A stretch of 64,000 nucleotides of DNA from assembly GCF_008923365.1 (NCBI RefSeq), contig NZ_WBMR01000014.1, forward strand, positions 1-64,000, in the 5' to 3' direction. Under the pieces are notes generated by a model, which saw nothing but the letters and a program-made list of their open reading frames with translations, did no database searches and was not told the DNA's origin. This DNA is from Actinomadura montaniterrae. GTDB taxonomy: Bacteria > Actinomycetota > Actinomycetes > Streptosporangiales > Streptosporangiaceae. Shown piece after piece: positions 40,858-49,835 of this stretch. Numbering within the stretch: the first letter of the stretch is position 1; each line of letters begins with the position of its first letter. The translations under genes and the position numbers were made by a program.

Positions 40858-43344
40858 TCAGGTGGTGCGCTTCCAGAAGGGGCGGCGGGTCGGTGGCTGG
40901 GCGGGCTCGCCGGTGAACTCGCCGAGGGTCTGCAGTGTGCGGGACCAGAGGCCGTCGACCAGCTGTGCCTCGCTCGTGGGCGAGATGTGGATCAGGTCGT
41001 CGCGGAGTGCCTCCAGGGTGCGGAGTGGTTCGGTGCCGGGGGCGAGGAGCGGGCGCATGCGGTCGATGACCGACGTCAGGTCGGGCAGGACGTCCTGCAG
41101 CAGGCAGGTGATGCGGCGGGCCAGGTCGTCGGGGGTGTTGCGCATCGCCTCCAGTTGCTGTGCCAGTTCCCGCTTGAAGGCGCTGAGGTCGGACGTGGGG
41201 GGCGGCCCGCCGGGGGTGCTCCCGCGGCGAGCGCGCGGGGTGCGGGGCGGGTCCGTCAGCAGGAAGTCGGGCACGTCGAGATCGTCCGTCGGATCCGTGA
41301 AGTCCATGGGGCGGCTGCGCGCCGCCGAGGGAGCCGGCGGCTGGGACGAGAGCGGGGGCCTGGGGGGACCCGACGGAGCGCTCGGAGCCGGCGGGGCGAA
41401 GGTCGGGGGTGGGGGGCCGCCCGCGGGCTGGGCGGGAGGCGGGGCCATCAGCGGGCTCGCGGCTCCGTACGAGGGGGCGGGGGCGGCCCAGCCGTCCGGG
41501 ACCTCGACCGGTTGGACGACCTGGTGCGGCGCGGACGAGTCGGTCACGACCCGGCTGTCGACGGCGACGAAGGCGGTGAAGCGGCACAGCACTCCGAACC
41601 GCAGCGAGGTCTCGACGATGCGCTGTTCGAGCTCCGGAGGTCCGCCGATGGTGTAGCGGTCCTCCAGGTCGCGGAGATGCGCGCGCGCCCAGATCGCCGT
41701 GGCGGCGGGATTCCGGGCGAGCGTGCCGGGCGCCTGCTGCCGCCAAGCGGTGCCGTCGGACGCGGTGCCCTGCACGGTGACGGATCCGGTGGGCGCGCCG
41801 CGGAAGCGGCCCGCGATCACGAGCGGCACCCCGGGGAAGAGGGCGCCGAGGCGGGCGGGGGCCACCGAATCGGGGACGATCTCCAGGCCCTCGGCCCGCA
41901 GGGAGAGGCCGGTGGCGACGGGCGCGCCGATGCGGTGGTGGATCTGGTCCATGGCCTCGTCGAGGCGGTCCTCGGACTCGACCAGCTCGCACCGGCCCTG
42001 GCCGATCGCGGCCAGCCGGTTCAGGAAGCCCGCGTTCACGGCGCGGTCGATGCCGACGGTGTGGACGCGCACGCCCTGCAGACGGGGCGCCAGGTGCGCG
42101 AGGATCTGGTCCTCGTTGCCGACCTGGCCGTCGGTGATGAGGACCACCACGCGGTCGCTCTCGGAGCCGGCGACCAGGCGGCAGGCCTCGTCGAGCGGGG
42201 TGAGCATCTCGGTGCCGCCGCGGGCGTCGAGCGCGGCGAGGTGCTCGACGGCGCGGAACCGGTTGCGGTCCGTGCCCGGGGCCAGGCCGGAGCCGAGGTC
42301 GCGGGGCCGCTCGACGACGGTGTCGAAGGACAGCACGGCGAACCGGTCCTCGTCGCGGAGCGTGTCGACGATCCGCGCGGCGGCGCGCCGGGCGGCGACC
42401 ATCTTCCAGCCGTGCATGCTGCCGGAGCGGTCGAGGATGAGCACCACATCGCGCGGGCGCGGCCGGGCGTCTCCGGAGGGGAGGACCGTCAGGCTGAAGG
42501 TGCCCTCGTCGCCGTTCTCGTCCGGGACCAGCGACAGGGCCGCGCTCTCCTGCGGCGCGAAGCCCAGCCGCAGGATGAAGTCGCGGTCGAGGCGCTCGCC
42601 GGGACGGAGCCGGACCGTGGTGCGGTCGCCGTCGGTCTCCTCGGTCACCACGTGCAGGGCCGAGTGGATCTCGGTCAGCGGCAGGCCGGACGGGTCGATG
42701 TCGGCGCTGATCGCCAGCCGGACCGGGTTGGGGAACCCCGGCAGCAGCACGGGCGGGCTGATCCGGGACGCGTCCGGCACCGCCTCGGTGTCCTCGGCCA
42801 CGCCGGCGCCCGCGGCCGCGTCGTCCAGTGGTGCCCCCGGGATGTAGCGGGGCGCGACGACGAGCGGGAAACGGAACGTCGCCGTCGAGGCCGACTCATG
42901 GGGCAGCGGCTGGGTGAGCGCGAGGCGGATCGTCACGCGTTCCCCCGGCAGGATGTTGCCCACCTGCATGGTGAACACGTCCGGCCGGTCCTCCTCGGCG
43001 AGGGCGGCGCGCTTCCCGGCCGCTATGGCGGCGCTGTAGTCCTGGCGGGCCTGGCCTCGTTCCTTCAGCGCCCCTTCGATGACCCGGTCGTCCGCCTCCA
43101 TGCGCAGCGCGGTCACGGCGGCGCGGTCGGGGAGCGGGAAGATGTAGGTCGCCTCCAGGGGCACGTCGAACGGGTTGCGGAACCCCTGGACGACCTCGAC
43201 GCCGGCAGCGAGACCGGTGATCGATGCGTGCACGTCGACGGAGTCGAGCGGGAGGTTGCCCCGATCGGTGGACAGTGCGCCGAGCCCGCCGTCCGGGTCC
43301 GTGGGCGCATCGGTCTCGGGCATGGGCAGTATGCGGACGGTCAT
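40858..43344 (-). CDS. VIT and von Willebrand factor A domain protein
   Basis: An 828-residue protein, no signal peptide seen. Residues ~25-155 are a VIT domain (VEVVQGFRNPFDVPLEATYI), ~295-470 a VWA domain with the metal-ion-dependent adhesion motif DRSGS (305-309) and the later Thr/Asp positions (GGTEMLTPL; ITDGQVGNE). A Pro-rich region (~660-735) leads to a helical C-terminal tail. The architecture is that of inter-alpha-trypsin inhibitor heavy-chain-like bacterial proteins of unknown role. Its start overlaps the MerR gene stop (ATGA), so it is co-regulated by that protein. Confidence 0.9.
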   Translation of the reverse strand: MTVRILPMPETDAPTDPDGGLGALSTDRGNLPLDSVDVHASITGLAAGVEVVQGFRNPFDVPLEATYIFPLPDRAAVTALRMEADDRVIEGALKERGQARQDYSAAIAAGKRAALAEEDRPDVFTMQVGNILPGERVTIRLALTQPLPHESASTATFRFPLVVAPRYIPGAPLDDAAAGAGVAEDTEAVPDASRISPPVLLPGFPNPVRLAISADIDPSGLPLTEIHSALHVVTEETDGDRTTVRLRPGERLDRDFILRLGFAPQESAALSLVPDENGDEGTFSLTVLPSGDARPRPRDVVLILDRSGSMHGWKMVAARRAAARIVDTLRDEDRFAVLSFDTVVERPRDLGSGLAPGTDRNRFRAVEHLAALDARGGTEMLTPLDEACRLVAGSESDRVVVLITDGQVGNEDQILAHLAPRLQGVRVHTVGIDRAVNAGFLNRLAAIGQGRCELVESEDRLDEAMDQIHHRIGAPVATGLSLRAEGLEIVPDSVAPARLGALFPGVPLVIAGRFRGAPTGSVTVQGTASDGTAWRQQAPGTLARNPAATAIWARAHLRDLEDRYTIGGPPELEQRIVETSLRFGVLCRFTAFVAVDSRVVTDSSAPHQVVQPVEVPDGWAAPAPSYGAASPLMAPPPAQPAGGPPPPTFAPPAPSAPSGPPRPPLSSQPPAPSAARSRPMDFTDPTDDLDVPDFLLTDPPRTPRARRGSTPGGPPPTSDLSAFKRELAQQLEAMRNTPDDLARRITCLLQDVLPDLTSVIDRMRPLLAPGTEPLRTLEALRDDLIHISPTSEAQLVDGLWSRTLQTLGEFTGEPAQPPTRRPFWKRTT

Positions 43345-44087
43345 TGCGGCCTCCGGGGAGGGTCGGCGGGCGTGCGGGCGGAGTCTGCGGGGGAGGCGAT
43401 GAGCCCCCGTGCGGCCAGCTCGTCGAGCAGGGGCCGCGCGGCGGTCTCGATGGCGCGGAGGTCGTCGGCGCTGAGCGAGCCGGCCTCCAGGAGGAGGGTC
43501 AGGTCGGGGGCGAGGCGGACGCCCTGGACGACGGGCGGCACGGGACGGGGATAGTCCTCGGCCACGGCGGCGCGGCCGAAGGACACGTCGGGCCGGGCGT
43601 TCCAGAAGCGCGCCCTGGTGGGTGCTTCGCCGTCCGTCTGCTGTGCGCCGTCGGCGGGCGGTTCGGTCGCCGCCGTGTCGGCGTCCGCAGTGGACGTGTC
43701 GGTCTCCGAAGCCGATTCGGCGGTATCTGCTGGGGTCGGGGGCGGTGTCTCTTCTTCCGGATCCATTGCGCCGGAGGGGAGGGCGGCGATCCGTTCGAGG
43801 GCGGCGTCGGTCGCCGCGGCGAGTTCGAGTTGGATCTCGGCGATGGAGCGGCCCGCTGCCTGCCGCCGCTTGACCGCGACGAGCTGGAGGAGGTGGCGCG
43901 GGCCGTAGAGCGCGGTGCGGCCGCGCCTGCCCGCGGGCGGGTCGACCAGCCCGATGGTGGTGTACCAGCGGATCAGCCGTTCGTTGGGCAGGTCGCGGAC
44001 CCGGCCGTTGACCTGCGAGGACTCGCCGGCGGCGAGCACCGCGACGGCGCGCTCGGCCAGCTCTCCGATCGTCCAGGCAACGTCCAT
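43341..44087 (-). CDS. MerR-like regulator with long acidic linker and C-terminal domain
   Basis: A 248-residue protein. The N terminus is a MerR-type winged helix with an insertion: WTIGELAERAVAVLAAGESS then LIRWYTTIGLVDPPAGRRGR and TALYGPRHLLQLVAVKRRQA. A long Thr/Ala/Glu-rich linker (~110-165) connects to a conserved C-terminal stretch (YPRPVPPVVQGVRLAPDLTL) that probably senses or interacts. The perfect 25-bp operator just upstream of its start suggests autoregulation of the MerR-VIT/VWA operon. It may read a signal handled by the VWA protein. Confidence 0.85.
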   Translation of the reverse strand: MDVAWTIGELAERAVAVLAAGESSQVNGRVRDLPNERLIRWYTTIGLVDPPAGRRGRTALYGPRHLLQLVAVKRRQAAGRSIAEIQLELAAATDAALERIAALPSGAMDPEEETPPPTPADTAESASETDTSTADADTAATEPPADGAQQTDGEAPTRARFWNARPDVSFGRAAVAEDYPRPVPPVVQGVRLAPDLTLLLEAGSLSADDLRAIETAARPLLDELAARGLIASPADSARTPADPPRRPQ

Positions 44088-44097
44088 GGCTCGATGA

Positions 44098-44122
44098 TGA
44101 CACTGTCACGATGACAGTGTCA
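44098..44122. promoter_or_regulatory. Perfect operator of the MerR-VIT/VWA operon
   Basis: TGACACTGTC-ACGAT-GACAGTGTCA, perfect 10-bp arms with a 5-nt centre, ending 11 bp before the MerR start. Arms of this length and perfection are rare in the window. Confidence 0.85.
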
Positions 44123-44287
44123 AATCCGCTGGGCTGAGCGCCGGCCGCGGCGGCGGTCCCGGCCGGATGAGGTCGAAAGACCGGACGAATCCCCGCCAAA
44201 ACCGCTAAATGCAACACTCGGGAAAAGCGTTAAAAAATGCGGAAGAACCAGCGCACGCCATTGGGTTCGATCTCTTGAAATGGCCAG

Positions 44288-44309
44288 TAAAGCCCTTCGG
44301 GAGGCTTTA
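44288..44309 (+). promoter_or_regulatory. Hairpin 11 bp before the sigma-fusion start
   Basis: TAAAGCC-CTTCGGGA-GGCTTTA, perfect 7-bp arms. The only Shine-Dalgarno-like sequence of the next gene (GGGAGG, 44299-44304) straddles the loop and right arm, and the region 44200-44320 is AT-rich. It could limit translation of the sigma-fusion mRNA, or lie in the untranslated leader without effect. Confidence 0.4.
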
Positions 44310-44320
44310 CCTTTTCCGGT

Positions 44321-46135
44321 ATGAACGACCATCTCCTGGTCGAGGCGCTGCGCGAGCGCGACGCCGGTGCCCCGGCCGACATGTACGCGGCCTATGCCGA
44401 CCGGCTCTACGCCTACTGCTGGTTCCAGTTGCGGGAGCGGGACGCCGCACAGGTCGCGCTGCGGGACGCGTTCGTCGTCGCCGAGGCGCACATCGGCAAG
44501 CTGCGCGATCCGGATCGGTTCGGGCCCTGGCTGTACGCGATCGCCCGGCTGGAGTGCGCCCGGCGGTCGCCGGTGCGGGAGCGTCCGCCCGATCTGCCGG
44601 TCGCCAGCCATGACCAGGAGGACGTCGATCAGCGGATCACCGCCTGGGAGGCCGTGGCGTCGCTCCGGGCCGGTTCGCGGGAGGCGCTCGAACTGCGGGT
44701 CCGGCACCAGATGTCCATTCCGGATCTGGCAGCCATTTTCGACGTCCCGCTCAAGGAGGCCGAGGCCATCCTGGAGCGCGCGCACGCCGACCTCGAAGCG
44801 GCCTTGACCGCGGACCTCCTCGTGAAGCAGGGCCCGTACGGCTGCACGGAACGTGCTCGACTCCTCCGGCAACGGCATGGTGACCTCACGGCGGAACTGA
44901 GCGAGCGGCTTTTGGCGCATGCCCAGGAGTGCGCCACGTGCGGTGCGTTCCGGCCGCGCAGCGTGTCGGCGGCCAAGGTGTACGGGCTCCTCCCGGACGC
45001 GGACCCACCTGACGAGTTGCGGCTCCGTGTGATGAGCTGCTTCCTGGATTCCGAGCTGGTCGGCTACCGGTTGTTCGTGGCCACCCGCGTCACCGAGTTC
45101 ACGTCGGCCGGTTTCCCCGTACAGCCTGGGCAGCCCTCGGGACAGGTGCGCGCGCCTCGCCCCAGAGGGCGGTTCTCGATGCGAAGGCGGCGGGACGGCG
45201 AACGTGGTGTGTTACCGCCGGACGGGTTGGCCGCACAGGCCGCTCGTGCCTTCGCCGTCCTCGTGATCGTGGCGGTCCTGTTCGGTGGCGGGATCGCCGC
45301 CGTGCGCGGCTTCTTCAACCAGTCCGAAGACGTCGGACGGGCCGGCAGCCAGGGAGGACCGCGCCCCAGCGCGATTCCCGGTGTCTCGCATAGTCCCTTG
45401 CCCGACGGCCATTCATCGGGCGACGGCCGCAGTGGCGTCGTCGACGTCGCGCCGGTGTCGGCCACCTTTCCCCTGGGCTCCTTAGGCTCCTCTGCGCCGC
45501 CTACTGCTCTGTATCCGTCGCCGCCTGCGCCACCGCCGGCGGGCGCACTTCCCTCGCCGACGAACCCGGTAGGCGCCCTCGTGGTGTCCCCGCTGTACCT
45601 GGACATGGCCGGAGGGTCGGACGGCTCTGTGGAGTTGCAGGCGCTGGGAGGGCCCGTGTCGTGGAGCGCCAAGACCTGGGGCGCGCTCCGGTTGAGCAGC
45701 TCTTCGGGGCGGCTGGAGGCCGGCCAGACCGTGACCGTCGCCGTGCACGCGTCCCGCCAATCGCGCGCGCGAGGCGAAGGCGGCATCACGTTCCAACCGG
45801 GCGGAACCCAGGTGTGCGTCACTTGGCGTGCCGATACTCCAGGCACGCCGGGGGGCGGTTCGGGTCCCACTCCAACGCCGACCGGGCCCGGTACCGGCAC
45901 ACCGTCCACTCCGCCTGAGACGAACCGGCCCGGCGAACCGCCCACGTCGTCCGCCCCGGAGCCGCCTACATCGTCGGCGCCGCCCGCATCGGACCCGCCG
46001 CCGTCCGATCCGCCCGCGTCGTCGGATCCGCCTCCGTCCGGTGGGCGACCGGATCCGCCGTCGTCGGGCCCGCCCGCCTCTTCATCGGCGCCGGGCTCGC
46101 CCATCGCATCGGACGGAAGTGCGACGCCCGCATGA
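44321..46135 (+). CDS. Sigma-like/ZAS/membrane/BACON fusion protein
   Basis: A 604-residue composite protein. Residues ~15-85 resemble ECF sigma region 2 (YAAYADRLYAYCWFQL; FGPWLYAIARLECAR), ~105-160 region 4 (SREALELRVRHQMSIPDLAA). Next is a zinc anti-sigma-like motif His200-x3-Cys204-x2-Cys207 (HAQECATC), then one membrane helix (~305-328) and an extracellular part with a BACON-like beta domain (~420-500; VSWSAKTWGALRLSSSSGRL) and a long Pro/Ser tail. ECF sigma factors are normally soluble; here sigma, anti-sigma and surface sensor parts lie in one chain. No partner anti-sigma gene is adjacent. Confidence 0.85.
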   Translation: MNDHLLVEALRERDAGAPADMYAAYADRLYAYCWFQLRERDAAQVALRDAFVVAEAHIGKLRDPDRFGPWLYAIARLECARRSPVRERPPDLPVASHDQEDVDQRITAWEAVASLRAGSREALELRVRHQMSIPDLAAIFDVPLKEAEAILERAHADLEAALTADLLVKQGPYGCTERARLLRQRHGDLTAELSERLLAHAQECATCGAFRPRSVSAAKVYGLLPDADPPDELRLRVMSCFLDSELVGYRLFVATRVTEFTSAGFPVQPGQPSGQVRAPRPRGRFSMRRRRDGERGVLPPDGLAAQAARAFAVLVIVAVLFGGGIAAVRGFFNQSEDVGRAGSQGGPRPSAIPGVSHSPLPDGHSSGDGRSGVVDVAPVSATFPLGSLGSSAPPTALYPSPPAPPPAGALPSPTNPVGALVVSPLYLDMAGGSDGSVELQALGGPVSWSAKTWGALRLSSSSGRLEAGQTVTVAVHASRQSRARGEGGITFQPGGTQVCVTWRADTPGTPGGGSGPTPTPTGPGTGTPSTPPETNRPGEPPTSSAPEPPTSSAPPASDPPPSDPPASSDPPPSGGRPDPPSSGPPASSSAPGSPIASDGSATPA

Positions 46136-46222
46136 CGGACGTTCCGATTGTTGCCCGTCTCAACTACTCTTCGTAGGTGATCATTTGCGCTAAGTAAAAC
46201 ACGCCAGGGGGAGGACGTGTTC

Positions 46223-47485
46223 ATGGGGCCGAGCGCAGCAGAGCATCGCCGTCGCGGGCCGGTGTCCTCCGCCAGGAACGCGACCCTTCGCCTGATCGTG
46301 TTCTCCGCCGGCCTGGCGGTCGGCATGAGCTGGCTGGTTCCGCCGGTGTCGGCCCGTACCGCGCCCCGTGCCGCGGGCAAGCCGGTCCCGAGCGCGCACG
46401 ACGTCGAGAAGAGCCGGCAGCTGGTAAAGGACCGTGCGGCCGACATCGGCCGGACGAAGGCCGAGCTCGCCCAGGCGGACGGGGAGCTGGACGGGCTGAA
46501 CGCGGCGGCCGAGGCGGCGGTGGAACGCTACAACGGCGAGCGCCTCAAGCTGGAACGGTCCCAGCAGAACTACCGCGACATGCAGCAACGGCTTGCCGAG
46601 GCGACCCGCAGGGTGGAGGAGGCCCAGGACGAGCTGGCGGCGTTCGCCGCGCGCGTGTACCAGGACAACACCGGCTACGACCGGGTCTCCTCCGCGATCT
46701 CCGGCCGGGGCGGCCCTCAGGGCTTCATGGACCGGGCCGGGATGGTCGAGGTCCTGGCCGGGCAGCGGACCGCGATGGTCCGCCGGGTCGAGGCGTCCAA
46801 GACCGTGGCGGACGTGTTCCGCAGGCAGGCCCAGGCCGCGCTCCAGGACCAGACGGCCGCGACCAAGAGCGCCGAAGACGCCAAGGGGCGGGCGCAGGCG
46901 GCGGTCGCCGCTCAGCAGGCCTCGATCCATCGGATCGCCGACCGGAAACGCGCGCTGGAGAAGCGGCTGGGCGAGGCCCAAGCGCGCGCGGACCGGCTCG
47001 CGCGCGAGAGGGAACGGGCACTCGAAGCACGTGCGGCCCGCAAGGCCCGTGCCGGCCTGAAGACGGCGAACGTCGCCAGACGCGGCGCGGTCGTGGCCAG
47101 GGCGGCGCTCGAATGGCTCGGCACGCCCTACTCCTGGGGCGGAGGCACGTCCGAAGGCCCGAGCCTGGGAGTCGACCAGGGAGCGGGCACTGTCGGCTTC
47201 GACTGCTCGGGCCTGTCCATGTACGCGTGGAGCAAGGCGGGCGTGCTGCTCGACCACTGGACCGGCACGCAATGGACGTCCGGGCCGCACGTCCCCGTCG
47301 ACAGGCTCCGTCCCGGAGATCTGGTGTTCTTCGCCACCGACACCTCGAACCCGGACACCATCCACCATGTGGGCGTCTACATCGGCGGCGGCCGCATGGT
47401 GGAGGCGCCCTACACGGGCGCGCGCGTACGGATCTCCAGCATCCGCCGCAGCGATCTGATCGGGGCCACCCGTCCTGCGGGCTGA
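46223..47485 (+). CDS. NlpC/P60 peptidoglycan endopeptidase with coiled-coil N terminus (RipA-like)
   Basis: A 420-residue exported protein: signal peptide (about 20-45), a long coiled-coil region (~60-260) rich in Ala, Glu and Arg, and a C-terminal NlpC/P60 domain with the catalytic Cys in FDCSGLSMYAW and His in HHVGVYIGGG. It cleaves peptide stems of peptidoglycan, typically in division or spore septum splitting, with the coiled coil controlling activity. ATG 46223 follows GGGGGAGG; GTG 46217 is too close to it. Confidence 0.92.
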   Translation: MGPSAAEHRRRGPVSSARNATLRLIVFSAGLAVGMSWLVPPVSARTAPRAAGKPVPSAHDVEKSRQLVKDRAADIGRTKAELAQADGELDGLNAAAEAAVERYNGERLKLERSQQNYRDMQQRLAEATRRVEEAQDELAAFAARVYQDNTGYDRVSSAISGRGGPQGFMDRAGMVEVLAGQRTAMVRRVEASKTVADVFRRQAQAALQDQTAATKSAEDAKGRAQAAVAAQQASIHRIADRKRALEKRLGEAQARADRLARERERALEARAARKARAGLKTANVARRGAVVARAALEWLGTPYSWGGGTSEGPSLGVDQGAGTVGFDCSGLSMYAWSKAGVLLDHWTGTQWTSGPHVPVDRLRPGDLVFFATDTSNPDTIHHVGVYIGGGRMVEAPYTGARVRISSIRRSDLIGATRPAG

Positions 47486-47509
47486 GCGCCGCGCCGCACG
47501 GGGAAGCGA

Positions 47510-47545
47510 GAACCCTTCCGCACGGTCTCCCGTACGGAAGGGTTC
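47510..47545. terminator. Bidirectional terminator between NlpC/P60 and ppa
   Basis: GAACCCTTCCG-C-ACGG, loop TCTC, CCGT-A-CGGAAGGGTTC: 16-bp arms with one mismatch, between convergent genes. Confidence 0.85.
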
Positions 47546-47640
47546 ATGCCCGAGCCCTTACGCGTGCACGGCGGGGAGCGGACCTACGCCGTTACGGGGC
47601 CTCCGGCCCAGCCCTGCGACAGACCAGGTGCCAGAGTGGC

Positions 47641-48132
47641 TCAGTGACCGCCCTTTTCGGCCTCGCGCTTGCGGGACCGCTCGATCTCGGCCTCGGCCTC
47701 GACGCGCCCCACCCAGCTGGCGCCCTCGACGGACTTACCGGGCTCCAGGTCCTTGTAGACCTCGAAGAAGTGCTGGATCTCCAGCCGGTCGAACTCGGGG
47801 ACGTGGTGGATGTCGCGCAGGTGCTCCATGCGCGGGTCCGTCGCGGGGACGCACAGGACCTTGTCGTCACCACCGGCCTCGTCGGTCATCCGGAACATCC
47901 CCACCGCGCGGCAGCGGATGAGGCACCCGGGGAACGTCGGCTCCTGGAGCAGTACCAGCGCGTCCAGAGGGTCGCCGTCCTCGCCCAGCGTGTTCTCGAT
48001 GAACCCGTAGTCGGCCGGGTACTGCGTCGAGGTGAAGAGCATGCGGTCGAGCCGGATGCGGCCGGTCTCGTGGTCCACCTCGTACTTGTTCCGCTGGCCC
48101 TTCGGGATCTCAATGGTGACGTCGAAATCCAA
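47641..48132 (-). CDS. ppa: Inorganic pyrophosphatase
   Basis: A 163-residue family I soluble pyrophosphatase that hydrolyses PPi to phosphate and drives biosynthesis. Active-site residues are seen in RNKYEVD, the signature DGDPLDALV (metal-binding Asp residues) and the Lys/Tyr residues near [12 protein letters not shown]. Start codon is TTG (48130-48132) with GGAGG 5 nt upstream. It is divergent from the carboxypeptidase gene. Confidence 0.97.
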   Translation of the reverse strand: MDFDVTIEIPKGQRNKYEVDHETGRIRLDRMLFTSTQYPADYGFIENTLGEDGDPLDALVLLQEPTFPGCLIRCRAVGMFRMTDEAGGDDKVLCVPATDPRMEHLRDIHHVPEFDRLEIQHFFEVYKDLEPGKSVEGASWVGRVEAEAEIERSRKREAEKGGH

Positions 48133-48217
48133 GATGTCCTCCGCTCCCTGCGCGGTCGCAGTGAATAGTCTTTCGGGGGTCTGTGCGGGCGAGGCCGACC
48201 CCCACGGGGGTGAGTTC

Positions 48218-48229
48218 CCTTATATAAGG
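48218..48229. promoter_or_regulatory. AT-rich palindrome between ppa and the PBP4-type gene
   Basis: CCTTATATAAGG, a perfect 12-bp palindrome, lies in the divergent region; the TATAAG core could be the -10 box of either gene, or both. Confidence 0.45.
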
Positions 48230-48272
48230 ATGTCGCACGTTGGTGAGTGCTGAGTGGGAGAGGGGCGGTCAC

Positions 48273-49661
48273 GTGCCTGCACGCGGTCGGGCCCTTGCCG
48301 TACTGTCGCTGTCCCTCCTTAACGTTTTCGTCGTCGCCGCCGGGCTGGCAGTGGCGAAACTCACACCGGACCGGCACCTGTCCCCGCAGCCCCCGGGCGT
48401 TGCGGCACGCGAACTGATGCACGCGTCGGCCCGAATCCCCGCCGCCGACCCCGCCGGGGGGCGCGCGCCGAACCCCCAAGCGCTGGCCGGTCGGCTGGCG
48501 GCGCTCATAGGCGGCCCCAAGGCGAAGATCAACGCCGTGGTCGTGGACGCGGAGACCGGCCGGACGCTGTTCGCGCAGCGCGGGGACCAGCCCGCCACGC
48601 CGGCCTCCACGACCAAGCTGGCGACCACCGTCGCCGCCCTGGCCACAGTCGGCCCGTCGCACCGGATCACCACTCAGGTCGTGCGCGGCACCGGCGGCGG
48701 GATCGTCCTGGTCGGAGGCGGGGATCCTACCCTGACGGCCCTGCCCGCGCGCGCGGACGAGGGTCACCCGCCGTACGCATCGCTGCTGGACCTCGCGAAG
48801 CAGACCGCCACCGCGCTCAAGGCGTCAGGCGTGACGCGGGTACGCGTGGACTACGACGCGTCGGCGTACCAGGGGCCGCGCACGGCGGCCGGGTGGAAGC
48901 CGAACTATCTGCCTGAAGGCGAGCTGGCGCCTGTCACCGCCTTGACCGTCGACGAGGGACGCGTCTCCCCGGCCGATCCGACGAAGCGCGCGCGGGTCTC
49001 GGATCCGCCGTCCGCAGCCGCGAGCATCTTCGCGAGCCTCCTGACAAGGAACGGTGTGGCGGCCAAGGCGGGGCACAGGACCGTCGCCCAGAAGAGTGCG
49101 GCGCGCCTGGGCGCGGTGCAGTCTCCGCCGCTGTCCGCCCTGATCGAGCATCTGCTGACCGAGAGCGACAACGACGTGGCGGAGGCCGTGGCGCGGCAGG
49201 TGGCCATGAAGCTCGGGCGTCCGGCGACGTTCGTGGACGCGGCGCAGGCCGTGCGGCAGACCCTCGCGAAGCTCGGCGTCACGCAGGGCGTGTCGGTGAA
49301 CGACGGCAGCGGCCTGTCGCCGCGGAACCGCATCACGCCGCTCGCGCTGGCCCGCATCATCGCCCTCGCGGCGAACCCCGAGCACCCGCAGCTGCGTTCG
49401 GTCATCACCGGCCTGCCCATAGCGGGATTCTCGGGCACCTTGAAGCCGCCGCGCTACACGTTCCCCACCAGCCAGGCCGGTGCGGGCGTGGTGCGGGCCA
49501 AGACGGGGACACTGGCCGGCGTCAGCACGCTGGCCGGGCTCACCTACGACAGCGACGGGCGGCTGCTGACGTTCGCGTTCATGGCGGGGGACGGGAAGGG
49601 GCCGGTGGATCCGGGCAAGCTCGACCAGCTCGCCTCCGCCGTCGCCACCTGCGGCTGCTGA
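48273..49661 (+). CDS. dacB: D-alanyl-D-alanine carboxypeptidase/endopeptidase, PBP4 (DacB) type
   Basis: A 462-residue exported penicillin-binding protein of the S13 (PBP4/DacB) family: N-terminal signal/anchor, SxxK motif in ASTTKLAT, SxN motif in TESDNDVAEA and KTG in RAKTGTLAG, with the family insert between the first two. It trims or cuts peptidoglycan cross-links. GTG 48273 is preferred with GAGAGGGG upstream; TTG 48240 is in frame. The block dacB-DUF2342-tilS-hpt-ftsH is the standard actinomycete order. Confidence 0.93.
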   Translation: MPARGRALAVLSLSLLNVFVVAAGLAVAKLTPDRHLSPQPPGVAARELMHASARIPAADPAGGRAPNPQALAGRLAALIGGPKAKINAVVVDAETGRTLFAQRGDQPATPASTTKLATTVAALATVGPSHRITTQVVRGTGGGIVLVGGGDPTLTALPARADEGHPPYASLLDLAKQTATALKASGVTRVRVDYDASAYQGPRTAAGWKPNYLPEGELAPVTALTVDEGRVSPADPTKRARVSDPPSAAASIFASLLTRNGVAAKAGHRTVAQKSAARLGAVQSPPLSALIEHLLTESDNDVAEAVARQVAMKLGRPATFVDAAQAVRQTLAKLGVTQGVSVNDGSGLSPRNRITPLALARIIALAANPEHPQLRSVITGLPIAGFSGTLKPPRYTFPTSQAGAGVVRAKTGTLAGVSTLAGLTYDSDGRLLTFAFMAGDGKGPVDPGKLDQLASAVATCGC

Positions 49662-49835
49662 GGCGCGAACGGCGGCGGGCGCTGATCGTCGCCGCGGGCG
49701 GCCATAGATCGTCGGCACCCGCGGGTGCTCGACGGTGTGTGGGCGGGGCCGTACGGGAGATAACCAGAACGGTTGTTCGTTGAACGATCGTGCAGGGGCG
49801 CTCCGGCGCCGTGTCCGAAAAGTACGGTGGAGCAC

